Source: Bradyrhizobium guangxiense | GTDB taxonomy: Bacteria > Pseudomonadota > Alphaproteobacteria > Rhizobiales > Xanthobacteraceae | Reading direction: 5' to 3' | NCBI RefSeq assembly: GCF_004114915.1 | Contig: NZ_CP022219.1 | Coordinates: 1,208,501-1,272,500, forward strand | DNA length: 64,000 bases | Shown: piece by piece, positions 35,553 through 44,226 of the stretch | Layout of the letters: the number at the start of each line of letters is the position of its first letter | Position numbering within the stretch: position 1 is the stretch's first letter | Position numbers and translations under genes: made by a program | Notes under the pieces: model-generated | Databases searched by the model: none | The model's input: the letters and a program-made list of their open reading frames with translations, nothing else | What the model was told of the DNA's origin: nothing

Positions 35553-36722
35553 CTAATAATTGATCCTCAGCCCGACGCCGCCATGGATGGTGTTGCCGAC
35601 CGGTTGCGGGCCCAGCGTGCCGTTGGCGAAGAGATCCACGATCCAGCCCTTCTGCACCCGGAATCCGAGCCGGCCGCCATATTCGAACCAGCCCTGGTTG
35701 CCCATGGTCGGCACCACCATGCCCTGTCCGGTCACGGCGGCGACGATGCCGCTGTGGCTGGCAAACGACTGCACCCAGCCGCCATTGATGTTGGCCTCGA
35801 TGTTGCTGCCGTAGAGATGCGTCCACTGGCCGCCGATCTTGACGAGGCTGGTGCGGTCGGTGCCATCAGCGATGGTGGCGTCGAACGGATTGAAGGCCAC
35901 CGCATTGTCGCTGTAGCCGGACACGCGCTGCCAGAGCTGCCAGACCTCGATCGAGGCTGCGATCTCGTCGCGCGGTGACACGCGGCTGATCCAGCCGGCG
36001 CGGCCGTAAACCGCGTAGTTCGAGGCGTTGGTCGAGCTCGTCACGCTCACCGGGCCGAGGCTGGTGTCGTAGCTGCGGGTATAGCGCGCCTTCTCCCACG
36101 GCGTCAGGATCGTTCCGACGTCGAAGAACGGGCGCGACGAGCCCCAGTCGGTGAAGTCATAACGCAGCGCGAAAGCGCCGATCGGCGCGCTCGTGATCTT
36201 GTAGCCGCCCTCGTTGTATTGCGTGTAGGCGATGCCGGCGAGCAGCGACAGATTGTTGGTGAGCTGCTTGCGGCCGTGGATGCCGGCCGAGAACGAGCCG
36301 GCCGAGCCGAACGCGCTGATGCAGTCGCTGCAATTGATCTGCTCGTTGACGCCGAGCAGCACCGTGCCCAGCACCCGGTTGGTGATCATCTGGTTGAAGC
36401 GCTGATTGGCGAGACCGCCGATCGAATTGCCGCTGGAATCCGCGCCGGTCGGCGTCGGGCTCGGTGTCGGGTACGGGCTGGGCGAGGGCGAGGGGCTCGG
36501 CGAAGGGGACGGGTTGGGCGACGGAGAATATGTCGGTGTCGGTGACGGCGAATAGGTCGGCGTTGGCGACGGCGAATAGGTCGGGTAGGGGGTCGGCTCG
36601 CCGCATTCGATTTCGCAGGCCGCCTGGGCCGCCGCTTGACGAACATCGAGCGCGACAAGCGCGAGCGCAGCGGCCGCGGTCAGCAGGCCGGTGAGGAAGA
36701 GCCGGAAGTTGAACTTCGCCAT
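35553..36722 (-). CDS. Outer-membrane beta-barrel with proline-rich repeat linker
   Basis: 389 residues from the ATG at 36722. Signal peptide to about residue 34 ([11 protein letters not shown]), then CEIECGEP and a linker of [12 protein letters not shown] repeats (about residues 40-90) rich in Pro, Ser, Thr and Tyr. The rest looks like an autotransporter-type beta barrel of about 290 residues with alternating strands, ending GGVGLRINY with a terminal aromatic residue. No passenger domain is present. It is 2 bases downstream of the FecR-domain gene and translationally coupled. Function unknown; the linker could span peptidoglycan or present a surface tip. Confidence 0.75.
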   Translation of the reverse strand: MAKFNFRLFLTGLLTAAAALALVALDVRQAAAQAACEIECGEPTPYPTYSPSPTPTYSPSPTPTYSPSPNPSPSPSPSPSPSPYPTPSPTPTGADSSGNSIGGLANQRFNQMITNRVLGTVLLGVNEQINCSDCISAFGSAGSFSAGIHGRKQLTNNLSLLAGIAYTQYNEGGYKITSAPIGAFALRYDFTDWGSSRPFFDVGTILTPWEKARYTRSYDTSLGPVSVTSSTNASNYAVYGRAGWISRVSPRDEIAASIEVWQLWQRVSGYSDNAVAFNPFDATIADGTDRTSLVKIGGQWTHLYGSNIEANINGGWVQSFASHSGIVAAVTGQGMVVPTMGNQGWFEYGGRLGFRVQKGWIVDLFANGTLGPQPVGNTIHGGVGLRINY

Positions 36723-36724
36723 CG

Positions 36725-37426
36725 TCAGCGCCCGCACAGCATGCCGTCGTCGTGGACAGCGGGCGTGATGGTCGGCGAGGCGTCGGCATATTGGTTCACC
36801 GCGCACAGACCGGCATTTGTGGCGCAGTTGGCGGCGAAGCTCCAGGGCGGCGTGTTGGTCTTGGTGATGCCGACCTTGCCGCCGGTCGAGGTGATGATCG
36901 CGGTGTCGCCCGGCTGGGTCAGCTGCACGCATTGCGAGCTCGTCGTGCAGACGCTTGCCGCGCCGTCCTGAAGCACGACGACGGAGCGTCCGCGCTGCGA
37001 GAGGACGTCGAGCGTGGTGCCGCGCACGCCGATGGTCGCGAGCGGCGTCGTGATCTTGTAGGCGGCCTTCTCCGAATGTCCGGTGACGAAACGGAAGGCG
37101 CCTGTGGTCATGCGGATCGCGACGTCGCGATAGCTGTGCTCGTCGTTGAACACGGTGCGGTCGAGCTTCAGAATGGCGCTGGGGCCGAGCGACAGATTGG
37201 TGCTGTCGGCCATCACGAAGCGTGCCGCGCTGCCGGCGCCGGTGCGCACGGTCTCGTCGCGCAGCATGCTGTCGCCGACCTTGATCGGCGTGGAGGTCGC
37301 GGCCACGCGCACAACTTCATTCTGGATCAACACGGCTTCGCCGACGCGCGTCTGCGCCATTGCGCTGGGCGCGGCGCAGAGTGCCGCCGATAACAGGGTG
37401 GGGAAAAGCCAGAAACGCAAATTCAT
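36725..37426 (-). CDS. Secreted FecR-domain protein
   Basis: 233 residues from the ATG at 37426. A signal peptide ([20 protein letters not shown]) is followed by a FecR domain: [71 protein letters not shown]. It lacks the N-terminal anti-sigma segment and internal membrane helix of classical FecR and no sigma factor or TonB receptor is adjacent, so it is not an iron-regulation FecR. Coupled to the beta-barrel gene, it may be a periplasmic partner of it. Four or more cysteines ([18 protein letters not shown]) suggest disulphides. Confidence 0.8.
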   Translation of the reverse strand: MNLRFWLFPTLLSAALCAAPSAMAQTRVGEAVLIQNEVVRVAATSTPIKVGDSMLRDETVRTGAGSAARFVMADSTNLSLGPSAILKLDRTVFNDEHSYRDVAIRMTTGAFRFVTGHSEKAAYKITTPLATIGVRGTTLDVLSQRGRSVVVLQDGAASVCTTSSQCVQLTQPGDTAIITSTGGKVGITKTNTPPWSFAANCATNAGLCAVNQYADASPTITPAVHDDGMLCGR

Positions 37427-37549
37427 TTCGCAACCGATCGATGTGTCCCTGATCGTACCGGATCGCGCATGCTTGCGATGTGGCGAAATTATCACAAGCA
37501 GCGCGGGACGTGCGTGATGCTTAGTGACAGTTGCGGCAGAATGCGTTCA

Positions 37550-38908
37550 ATGAAGAACGAAGCTTCTATTTTTGTCCGCGGTGACGCAGATTTGCCACGC
37601 AAAACAGCCTCCCAGCAGCCGCTCGAATTGTCCGCGGTTCCGATGATGTCGCGAAGCGCAGTGATTGCTGTCGCGATTTTCCTGATCGCGCATCTGGCGC
37701 TGCTGATCGGACTGACGACGCCGGAGAAGTTCGTCTTCGACGAGGTGCACTACGTGCCCGCGGCGCGGCAGATGCTGGCGCCGGCGATGTCGCAGCCGAT
37801 GCTCAATCCGATGCATCCGCCGCTGGGCAAGGAGCTGATCGCGGCCTCGATCGCGGCCTTCGGCGACAATGCGCTTGGCTGGCGCTATCCCGCGACATTG
37901 TTCGGCGCATTGGCGATCGTCGCGATCTATCTGTGCGGCCTCGCGCTGTTCTCCGCACAAGGGCCCGCGGTCGCCGCGGCGCTGATCGCTGGCCTCAACC
38001 AGATGCTGTACGTGCAGGCGCGCATCGCCATGCTCGACATCTTTGCGCTCGGCCTCGGTCTGCTTGCGACCGCCGCCTTCATGCACGGATTTCGAAGAGA
38101 GCGGCCGCAGGCGTTGTTCGCGCTCGCCGGCAGCCTGTTCGGCCTCGCCGCCGCCTGCAAATGGAGCGGGCTTTTTCCGCTCGGCGTCTGCATCGTCATC
38201 GTTGCGATGATCCGCCTGATGCAGGGCTGGCACACACTGTTCGCCGATGCAAGGCCGGACGACTGGTATCGGCCGGAGCTTTGGCCGGGCTTGAGGCTGC
38301 ATCATGTCGCGCTGTGCTTCGCGGTCCTGCCTGGCGTGGCCTATCTTGCCGCTTTCGTTCCGCTCTACGGAGTGTCGCTGCCTGACCTGATCGAGGCGCA
38401 GCGCCGGATCTTCGCCGACAACACCACGACCGCGATTGCCGGGCACACCTATATGAGTTCATGGCCGTCCTGGCCGCTGCTCGCGCGCCCGGTGTGGTTT
38501 CTGTTCGACAAGACCGCGGATGACAACGTTTCCGCGGTCGTCTTCCTCGGCAATCCGCTGGTGTTGTGGCCGGCTCTGGTCGCGCTCGCCGTCGTGCTGC
38601 GGGATTTCGTCGTCGCGCGCCGCTGGGATGCGTTCCTGATCGCGGCGTTCTATTTCGGCCCCTGGCTCGCCTGGGCATTGCTGCCGCGCACGCTCGGTTT
38701 CATCTACTACTATCTGCCGGCCGCCACCGCGTCGTCGCTCGCGCTGGTCTATGTGCTGCGTCGGGACGGCCTGCCGCGCTGGCTGCTGTGGGCCTATGTC
38801 GGCGTCGCGGCGATCGGCTTTGCGGTCATGCTGCCGATCTCGGCGGCCTTCGTCGGCGTCTCGATGCGGACCTTCGGCCGGCTGATGCTGTTCCAGAGCT
38901 GGATATGA
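37550..38908 (+). CDS. GT39-type glycosyltransferase (PMT-like)
   Basis: 452 residues from the ATG at 37550 (MKNEASIF); in-frame upstream codons to 37469 look non-coding. About ten membrane helices. The first outer loop has FVFDEVHYVPAARQML; this Asp-Glu pair is the catalytic site of GT39 and related GT-C transferases. HPPLGKELIA follows, as in protein O-mannosyltransferases. It would transfer a sugar from a polyprenyl phosphate donor in the periplasm to protein or lipid. Target unknown; divergent from the FecR/beta-barrel operon, whose Ser/Thr/Pro-rich linker is one possible acceptor, by inference only. Confidence 0.85.
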   Translation: MKNEASIFVRGDADLPRKTASQQPLELSAVPMMSRSAVIAVAIFLIAHLALLIGLTTPEKFVFDEVHYVPAARQMLAPAMSQPMLNPMHPPLGKELIAASIAAFGDNALGWRYPATLFGALAIVAIYLCGLALFSAQGPAVAAALIAGLNQMLYVQARIAMLDIFALGLGLLATAAFMHGFRRERPQALFALAGSLFGLAAACKWSGLFPLGVCIVIVAMIRLMQGWHTLFADARPDDWYRPELWPGLRLHHVALCFAVLPGVAYLAAFVPLYGVSLPDLIEAQRRIFADNTTTAIAGHTYMSSWPSWPLLARPVWFLFDKTADDNVSAVVFLGNPLVLWPALVALAVVLRDFVVARRWDAFLIAAFYFGPWLAWALLPRTLGFIYYYLPAATASSLALVYVLRRDGLPRWLLWAYVGVAAIGFAVMLPISAAFVGVSMRTFGRLMLFQSWI

Positions 38909-38911
38909 CAC

Positions 38912-38944
38912 CGCCGCCTGCCGGCAGCGGCAGGCGGCGTGTTT
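38912..38944. terminator. Bidirectional terminator between GT39 and OmpA genes
   Basis: CGCCGCCTGCCG (38912-38923) pairs with CGGCAGGCGGCG (38928-38939), a 12-bp GC stem with a 4-base loop, then TGTTT. It lies directly after the GT39 stop codon and 22 bases before the end of the leftward OmpA gene. Confidence 0.8.
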
Positions 38945-38965
38945 GTGGTTGCGATCAGTTCGGCG

Positions 38966-39607
38966 TCACTTCGACGCGGTCTTGGTATCCATGTTCACGA
39001 CCTGGACGCGGCGGTTGATCGGGTCGGCGCCGTTGGCGGTGTCCTTCAGCTTGGCCTTGCCGTAGCCGACGGTGACCAGATCCGTGCCGTTGATGCCGTA
39101 GTTCTGCACCAGGTACTTCTTGATGGTGTCGGCGCGCCGCTCGGAGAGCCCCTGATTGTACTCTTCGCCGCCGATCGCGTCGGTGTGGCCGGCGACTACG
39201 AAGGTCGAGCCCTTGAGCGCCGGATCGGACAGGGCCTTGCCGAGCGCCTGCACCGAGGGCACCGAGGTCTTGGCGATGTCGGCCGAGTTGTAATCGAACT
39301 GGATCTCCAGGTCGATCTTCGGCTTGGTCGCGGCGAGTTCGGCGATCTGCTCGCGCTCGCCCGTCGAGAGCGACCGGGTCGAGCGGTTGCGCACGGTATT
39401 CAGGAACGTCGCTTCCTTGGCCTGCGCGGTGGTGTCGGTCTGCGGACCGACGGACAGGCCGCGGGTGGCCGGCTTCGGCTTCAATGCATCCAGGATCTGG
39501 CCGCTGGAGACGTTGGTGTCGCCGGCCAGGGCGAGGCCCGCCGTCATCGTCAGCGCGGCGGAGAGAGTAATCGCCTTCAGCCCAAAGAACTTATCAAAAC
39601 GGGTCAT
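38966..39607 (-). CDS. OmpA family peptidoglycan-binding protein
   Basis: 213 residues from the ATG at 39607. Signal peptide ends near GLALAGD (about residue 28). The C-terminal OmpA domain (about 95-210) has IQFDYNSADI, VAGHTDAIGGEEYNQGLSERRAD, and VGYGKAKLKDTANGADPINRRVQV. The TD-x8-9-N-x2-LSxxRA pattern is the diaminopimelate-binding site. No N-terminal barrel, and no lipobox, so it is probably periplasmic and tethered to peptidoglycan. A CRP-like dyad lies 72 bases upstream. Confidence 0.9.
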   Translation of the reverse strand: MTRFDKFFGLKAITLSAALTMTAGLALAGDTNVSSGQILDALKPKPATRGLSVGPQTDTTAQAKEATFLNTVRNRSTRSLSTGEREQIAELAATKPKIDLEIQFDYNSADIAKTSVPSVQALGKALSDPALKGSTFVVAGHTDAIGGEEYNQGLSERRADTIKKYLVQNYGINGTDLVTVGYGKAKLKDTANGADPINRRVQVVNMDTKTASK

Positions 39608-40063
39608 TGTCGTATCCTCGCTGTTACGCCTGATAGCGATTTGATGCTGCAAGCATAGGGCGGGTTCAAAGGTCTTGATGTGATCTTGGTCACGTTGGCT
39701 ACGGCCGCTTCCGGGCCATCCCAGCGCATTCCCGCCGGCGTTTTAGGAGGAGGACCGGCGCGTTTCGCGGCTGCTCCGGGGGCAGGCTCGATTTGCGCCA
39801 ATGGCAGTTGTCGCGCTCTCTGCAACGGGAGTTCAAACGGCGCGGCCCCGTCGGGTGATTGAAATCACGCGGAGGTGCGGCGGCTCGTTCTCCGATCGCG
39901 GGAAGGCGGCCAATCATAGGCTTGGCGGAAACCTCTGCACACCGATCGTCGCAAAGCCGTCGCCGCGCGGCCCGGTCGTGAACAAGAAATCGGCCAGATG
40001 CGCGCCTAGCAGGGCATCCACCTCCGTCAACCGCAAAAAAATAAGGGAGCAGAGTTCCATCCA
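39608..40063. other. Divergent intergenic region
   Basis: No ORF here looks real. The left part is the leader of the OmpA gene and has a CRP-like dyad (39679-39694). AGGGAGC at 40044-40050 is the probable ribosome site of the next gene. Nothing else was recognised. Confidence 0.6.
39679..39694 (-). promoter_or_regulatory. CRP/FNR-superfamily-like dyad upstream of OmpA gene
   Basis: TGTGA-TCTTGG-TCACG matches the CRP pattern TGTGA-N6-TCACA at 9 of 10 fixed positions. It is 72 bases upstream of the OmpA start, a normal activator position. The region is rich in regulators of this superfamily in rhizobia, but no cognate gene is in the window. Confidence 0.35.
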
Positions 40064-40390
40064 GTGCCGAGGCCAAGCGATTATCAACGTGACTATCAGT
40101 TCTATCGCAGTGGCCCGCCGGATCGGACAGTGTCCGTGAGCTCAATGCCCATCTATATCGGTGCAGCCATGATCGCCGTGGCGATCCTGCTGTCGACGCT
40201 GATCACGGGGCTGACCTCCCGCTATGTCGGGCTGGAAGGGCCGACCGACGAGAACATGTGGCTGGTCGACCGCCTCACCGGCAACGTCTATCGCTGCCAG
40301 GCGGAGGGGCGCGGCAAGGCCTTTTGCGAGCCGGATGTCGCCACCGGAAGCCTCGGGGCCCGGCCCAAGGCGCCGAAGGATGGCCGCTGA
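40064..40390 (+). CDS. Small single-pass membrane protein, unknown
   Basis: 108 residues from a GTG at 40064 with AGGGAGC about 13 bases upstream. Residues 1-27 are polar (DYQRDYQFYRSGPPDR), then one hydrophobic helix (MPIYIGAAMIAVAILLSTLITG), then a small domain with two cysteines (VYRCQAEGRGKAFCEPD). The tail probably lies in the periplasm, where the cysteines could pair. Not recognised; looks like a conserved bradyrhizobial hypothetical protein. Confidence 0.65.
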   Translation: MPRPSDYQRDYQFYRSGPPDRTVSVSSMPIYIGAAMIAVAILLSTLITGLTSRYVGLEGPTDENMWLVDRLTGNVYRCQAEGRGKAFCEPDVATGSLGARPKAPKDGR

Positions 40391-40510
40391 GCCTCCCTTC
40401 GTCGCATCGCAGCAATAAAATTATCTTCTCCACGAAACGTCGGCGCGAGAGAATACGTAATTGCGAAGGCCGGCATGACGCCGGTTTCGTTTTACGGAGG
40501 AGACGTTTCG

Positions 40511-40765
40511 ATGAAGACCTTGCTCACCGCCACTGCCTTTGTCGCCTTCACGCTGCCGCTGTCGCCAGCATCCGCTGCGATGATGGGGTGCACCAAGGAC
40601 AACATGATGAAGTCCGCCGCGATGATGGGTGGCACGCCCGACACGCCGGCCAAGATGGCGTCGAACAAGGAAATGGCCATGGCCAACGCCGACATGAGCA
40701 ATGGCAAGATGAAGAGCGCCTGCATGCACTACATGAAATCGCAGAAGGCCATGATGGCGAAGTAG
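40511..40765 (+). CDS. Methionine-rich secreted small protein
   Basis: 84 residues from the ATG at 40511 with GGAGGAGA upstream. Signal peptide MKTLLTATAFVAFTLPLSPA to about ASA. The mature part of about 60 residues has some 15 methionines, often paired (AMMGCTKDNMMKSAAMMGG), and two cysteines. Met-rich periplasmic peptides can bind copper or scavenge oxidants, but no function is established here. A strong terminator follows. Confidence 0.75.
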   Translation: MKTLLTATAFVAFTLPLSPASAAMMGCTKDNMMKSAAMMGGTPDTPAKMASNKEMAMANADMSNGKMKSACMHYMKSQKAMMAK

Positions 40766-40784
40766 GCCTCGGCCGCGTGATCCG

Positions 40785-40819
40785 GCCGCGTTGTCAGCAG
40801 ATGGCAGCGCGGCTTTTTT
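40785..40819 (+). terminator. Rho-independent terminator
   Basis: GCCGCGTTGTC (40785-40795) pairs with GGCAGCGCGGC (40803-40813) with two G-U pairs, followed by TTTTTT. It ends the Met-rich protein gene. Confidence 0.85.
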
Positions 40820-40880
40820 CTTTTTTGGTTCTGCTCAGGTTCTTTCTCCCGGCGCGAATCTCGCTACATTCCACCTCGCA

Positions 40881-42047
40881 ATGTCTCGCGCGCCCAAACC
40901 ATTCCCGCTCACCGCGACACAGGCCCGGCAGATCTGGCTGCATGCCCAGCGGCTGGATCGGCGCGCCCCGTTCGGCGCGGGCGCGCAGGCCGTGGCCGAT
41001 GCGGTCGCTCATCTCGGCTATGTGCAGATCGACACCATCAATGTCATCGAGCGCTGCCATCACCACATCCTGTTCAGCCGCATTCCGTCCTACCGCCGCG
41101 CCGATCTGCGCCAGGCCCAGAGCGCCGACAAGAGCGTGTTCGAATACTGGACCCATGCGCTGTCCTACGTGCCGACGCGCGACTTCTGCTTGTTCCTGCC
41201 GGCGATGCGCGCGCATCGGCGCGAGGGGCACAAATGGTTCGCCTCGGTGAAGCCTGCCGACACGCGCAAGGTGATGCGGTTGCTGCGTGCCGGTCCGCTA
41301 ACGATCCGCGACATCGAGGATGACGTGCTCGTCGAGAAGGAGCATCTGTGGCAGAGCCGCAAGCCCTCGAAGCGGGCGCTTCAGCTCGCCTTCTATACCG
41401 GCGCCGTGACCGTCAGCGAGCGGCAGGGCATGCTCAAGACCTACGAGCTGATGACGCGCCATTTCGGCTGGGACAGGCTGCCGAGGCCTGCCTCGGTCGG
41501 GGAGATCACGGCCTATCTGCTCGATCGCGCATTACGGGCGCAGGGTGTGGTGAGCCTCGATTCCATCTGCCATCTCGACGCGCCGCGCAAGAAGGCGGTG
41601 GCCGGCCTGATCGCCTCCCGCGTTCGCCGCGGCGAGCTCGTGCCTGTCGCGATTGACGGCGCCGGCAAGCAGGAGCATTGGGCGACGCCGGCGGCGCTCG
41701 AGGCGAACGGTGAGGCGGTCTCGCCCGATCTCGTCCACATCCTCTCGCCGTTCGACCCTCTCATCATCCAGCGCAAGCGCACCAACCTCATCTTCGGCTA
41801 CAATCATCTGTTCGAAGCCTATGTGCCGAAGGCCAAGCGCAAGTTCGGCTACTTCGCGCTGCCCGTGCTGGTCGGCGACGAGATCGTCGCCGCTCTCGAT
41901 CTGAAGACCGACCGGCAGGCGAAGAAGCTGTTGATGCAGAAATGGACCTGGGTCGGGCAGGGCAAGAAGACCGCTGGCCGCAAGGACCTCAAGCGTGTGA
42001 TCGAGGAAGAGCTCGATCGCTTCGAGCAGTTTCAATTGGCGGAGTGA
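40881..42047 (+). CDS. YcaQ/AlkX-type winged-helix DNA glycosylase
   Basis: 388 residues from the ATG at 40881 (MSRAPKPFPLTATQARQIW). The family motif Q-x-D appears as VQIDTINVIERCHHHIL near residue 50, the active site in YcaQ and AlkZ enzymes that unhook interstrand crosslinks and alkylated bases. Three winged-helix domains are expected; ILSPFDPLIIQRKRTNLIFGYN near residue 295 is also typical. Cytosolic repair enzyme. Convergent with the dehydrogenase gene with only 15 bases between stops. Confidence 0.85.
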   Translation: MSRAPKPFPLTATQARQIWLHAQRLDRRAPFGAGAQAVADAVAHLGYVQIDTINVIERCHHHILFSRIPSYRRADLRQAQSADKSVFEYWTHALSYVPTRDFCLFLPAMRAHRREGHKWFASVKPADTRKVMRLLRAGPLTIRDIEDDVLVEKEHLWQSRKPSKRALQLAFYTGAVTVSERQGMLKTYELMTRHFGWDRLPRPASVGEITAYLLDRALRAQGVVSLDSICHLDAPRKKAVAGLIASRVRRGELVPVAIDGAGKQEHWATPAALEANGEAVSPDLVHILSPFDPLIIQRKRTNLIFGYNHLFEAYVPKAKRKFGYFALPVLVGDEIVAALDLKTDRQAKKLLMQKWTWVGQGKKTAGRKDLKRVIEEELDRFEQFQLAE

Positions 42048-42062
42048 ACTTCGACGGCCCGT

Positions 42063-42983
42063 CTATAGTCTCTCTTCGATCTGGCCCAGGCCGTCCACCA
42101 CGGCATGCGCATATCGGTCCAACACCTCCTCGGCCGAATAGCTGGACCGTTGCGCAAATTCGTCTCGCAGGCCTAGCCGGGCGGAGACCTTCAGGCGCGC
42201 CGCCGTGGCGGTGGCCATCAGGGGATCGAAACCCAATTCCCGCAAGCCTGCGGCTACGCCGTCCATTTCCACCGCGCGGCGCTCGGCGTGCAGCACGTCG
42301 GAACGGACGCACATGTCGAGGAATTTGCTGAAGGGGGTGGCATCCATCGACGTGCAAAGCCCGTGCATGGCTTCATCGCGCACGCCGGCGAGTGTCGCGG
42401 CAGTCAGCGCCTCGACCAGCAGCGCCTCCATGCCTTTTGTCACCACGCTTCGCAGCATCTTCACGGCCGCTGCGGTTCCGGCTTCGGGGCCCGCGACCTC
42501 GATACGGAAGCCGAGCGGGGTGAACATTTCCGCGAAGCGCTCGGCGCCGCTGCCGGACGTGTAGAGCGTGACCGCAGCACCGTAGAGGTCGACCGACCCC
42601 ATCAGGTTCGCATCCGCAAACAGACCGCCGCGGGCCTCTACGGCTGCGGCGACACGCCTTTTCGTCTGCGGGGTCGCGGCGTTGATGTCCACGACGAGGC
42701 AGCCGGGACGGACGATCCTGGAAATGGCCTCACCTGTTTCAGCCGCAACGGCAACGACGACGGCGGAAAAGATCACGTCCGCGTCCGACAGGTCCTCGAG
42801 CCGGTCGACCAGCGTGACGCCACAGCTGGCCGCCATCGCACGGAAGGCCGCGGAGTAGGGCGGCGCGTTGGTCCTGCCCTGACAGAACGCGATCATCGGT
42901 GCATCCGTCTGCGCCGCAAGATGCGATGCAAAGCATCGCGCGGCCTCGCCAAATCCGACAAAGGCGATCTTGGGCTGCGGCAT
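42063..42983 (-). CDS. NAD(P)-dependent dehydrogenase (hydroxyisobutyrate-like, DUF1932)
   Basis: 306 residues from the ATG at 42983 (MPQPKIAFVGFGEAARCFA), with AAGGAAG upstream. The N-terminal Rossmann fold has GFGEAA in place of the common GxGxMG and a VVDINAATP substrate segment. AGTAAAVKMLRSVVTKGMEA holds the catalytic lysine. The C-terminal DUF1932-like helical domain follows. It oxidises a hydroxy acid, identity unknown. It is divergent from a LacI regulator with two identical operators between, so it is surely that regulator's target. Confidence 0.85.
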   Translation of the reverse strand: MPQPKIAFVGFGEAARCFASHLAAQTDAPMIAFCQGRTNAPPYSAAFRAMAASCGVTLVDRLEDLSDADVIFSAVVVAVAAETGEAISRIVRPGCLVVDINAATPQTKRRVAAAVEARGGLFADANLMGSVDLYGAAVTLYTSGSGAERFAEMFTPLGFRIEVAGPEAGTAAAVKMLRSVVTKGMEALLVEALTAATLAGVRDEAMHGLCTSMDATPFSKFLDMCVRSDVLHAERRAVEMDGVAAGLRELGFDPLMATATAARLKVSARLGLRDEFAQRSSYSAEEVLDRYAHAVVDGLGQIEERL

Positions 42984-43051
42984 GGCTGGGGCTTCCTTGC
43001 ACGGCGCTTCACCGCCGACGGCCATTGTGCCGGGTTCTGCAGCGGAGTCAA

Positions 43052-43063
43052 TGAACCGGTTCA
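43052..43063. promoter_or_regulatory. LacI-type operator, proximal to the dehydrogenase
   Basis: TGAACCGGTTCA, a perfect 12-base palindrome with the central CG step typical of LacI family operators, 68 bases upstream of the dehydrogenase ATG. An identical copy lies 95 bases away at 43147-43158. Confidence 0.8.
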
Positions 43064-43146
43064 TAAATGTCTGGATCCTCGAAGGCCTCTGATGCAGATC
43101 GGCTAATTTTACAGCAGGAACTGGCACACCGCCTTGCTCTGACGAG

Positions 43147-43158
43147 TGAACCGGTTCA
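43147..43158. promoter_or_regulatory. LacI-type operator, proximal to the regulator gene
   Basis: Second perfect copy of TGAACCGGTTCA, followed as in the first by TAA. It ends 11 bases before the LacI gene ATG (43170), where binding would block its own translation start or transcription. The 95-base spacing is nine helical turns, suited to DNA looping. Confidence 0.8.
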
Positions 43159-43169
43159 TAAGATGCCAT

Positions 43170-44204
43170 ATGCAATCACACGCGCCCCAATCGCCGACCG
43201 TGAAGGTCAAGGACGTCGCCCGGGAGGCCGGTGTCGCGGTCGGCACAGTATCGCGTGTGCTCAACGATCACCCGGCGGTGACCCGGGAGCTGCGCGAGCG
43301 CGTCGAAAGGGCAATGGCGCATCTTGGCTACGAGGTCGATGTCACGGCCCAGAGCATGCGTGCGGGACGGTCGCGGCTGGTGGCCTGCGCCATTCGCGAT
43401 TTCGACATCCCGCGCTTTGCCCTGTTCATCAAGGAGGCCGAGGCGGTCCTGCGTGAGGCGGGATACACCTTGCTGCTGGCGAGCACGACCAACCGGCCCG
43501 ACGTCGAGATCGCCTTGCTGCGTGCCTTCCGCAGGCGCCGCGTGGATGGCGTGATGATGACGCTGAGCGACGAGCAGCACCGGGACGTCCGCGCGGCGCT
43601 GTCGGACGCGCCGATGCCGGTGCTCCTCATCGACCGCGATCGCATCGATGCGCTCGATCGCGTCACGGCCGATCATCGCGCGTGCGCCCGTCTGGCGACG
43701 AGCCATCTGCTCGGTCTCGGGCACCGGCGGATCGCCATGCTGGTCGGCGACCTCAAGGCCTTTCCGTCGCGAGGCCGCCTCGAGGGCTTTCGTGCGGCGT
43801 ATGCGGCGGCGGATATCGCGCTGGATCCGAGGCTGTTGCGAGACGATGTGCTCTCGAGCGAGGACGCCTATCGGGCGACGGCCTCGCTCATGAGCCTCGC
43901 GGAGCCTCCGACAGCGCTCTTCGTTGCGGCGATGGACACGCTCGGCGGCTGCCTGCGAGCGCTGCGGACGATGGGCCTTGTCGTCGGCGACGGAATTTCG
44001 GTCGTGGCCGGCAGCGATTCCGAGCTCGCCGAATTGCACACGCCGCCGATCACGGCAATCGCGTGGGATCTCGCGGCCATGGGCCGCCACGCCGCGACCA
44101 TGCTGCTGGAGCGGATGCGCGGCGATGAGATCGAGCACGGCCGCGGTCTTGCCGTGCCGACGGAGCTGATCATTCGCGGGTCGAGCCGGCCTGTTGCGGG
44201 CTGA
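43170..44204 (+). CDS. LacI family transcriptional regulator
   Basis: 344 residues. The N-terminal HTH and hinge are clear: VKVKDVAREAGVAVGTVSRV, then VNDHP-type (LNDHPAVTRELRERV) and MAHLGYEVDVTAQSM. The periplasmic-binding-like core follows, with IDRDRIDALDRVTADH, ATSHLLGLGHRRIAML and VAGSDSELAELHTPPITAI. The effector is unknown, probably a sugar acid or hydroxy acid handled by the divergent dehydrogenase. It should bind the two TGAACCGGTTCA sites and regulate itself. Confidence 0.9.
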   Translation: MQSHAPQSPTVKVKDVAREAGVAVGTVSRVLNDHPAVTRELRERVERAMAHLGYEVDVTAQSMRAGRSRLVACAIRDFDIPRFALFIKEAEAVLREAGYTLLLASTTNRPDVEIALLRAFRRRRVDGVMMTLSDEQHRDVRAALSDAPMPVLLIDRDRIDALDRVTADHRACARLATSHLLGLGHRRIAMLVGDLKAFPSRGRLEGFRAAYAAADIALDPRLLRDDVLSSEDAYRATASLMSLAEPPTALFVAAMDTLGGCLRALRTMGLVVGDGISVVAGSDSELAELHTPPITAIAWDLAAMGRHAATMLLERMRGDEIEHGRGLAVPTELIIRGSSRPVAG

Positions 44205-44226
44205 GCGTGCTCGGCTACAAGCGTGG

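Noticed and set aside
36450..36600. Tandem repeat DNA that might be read as a CRISPR or minisatellite
   Set aside because: The repeats are in frame and encode the proline-rich linker of the beta-barrel protein; there are no spacers.
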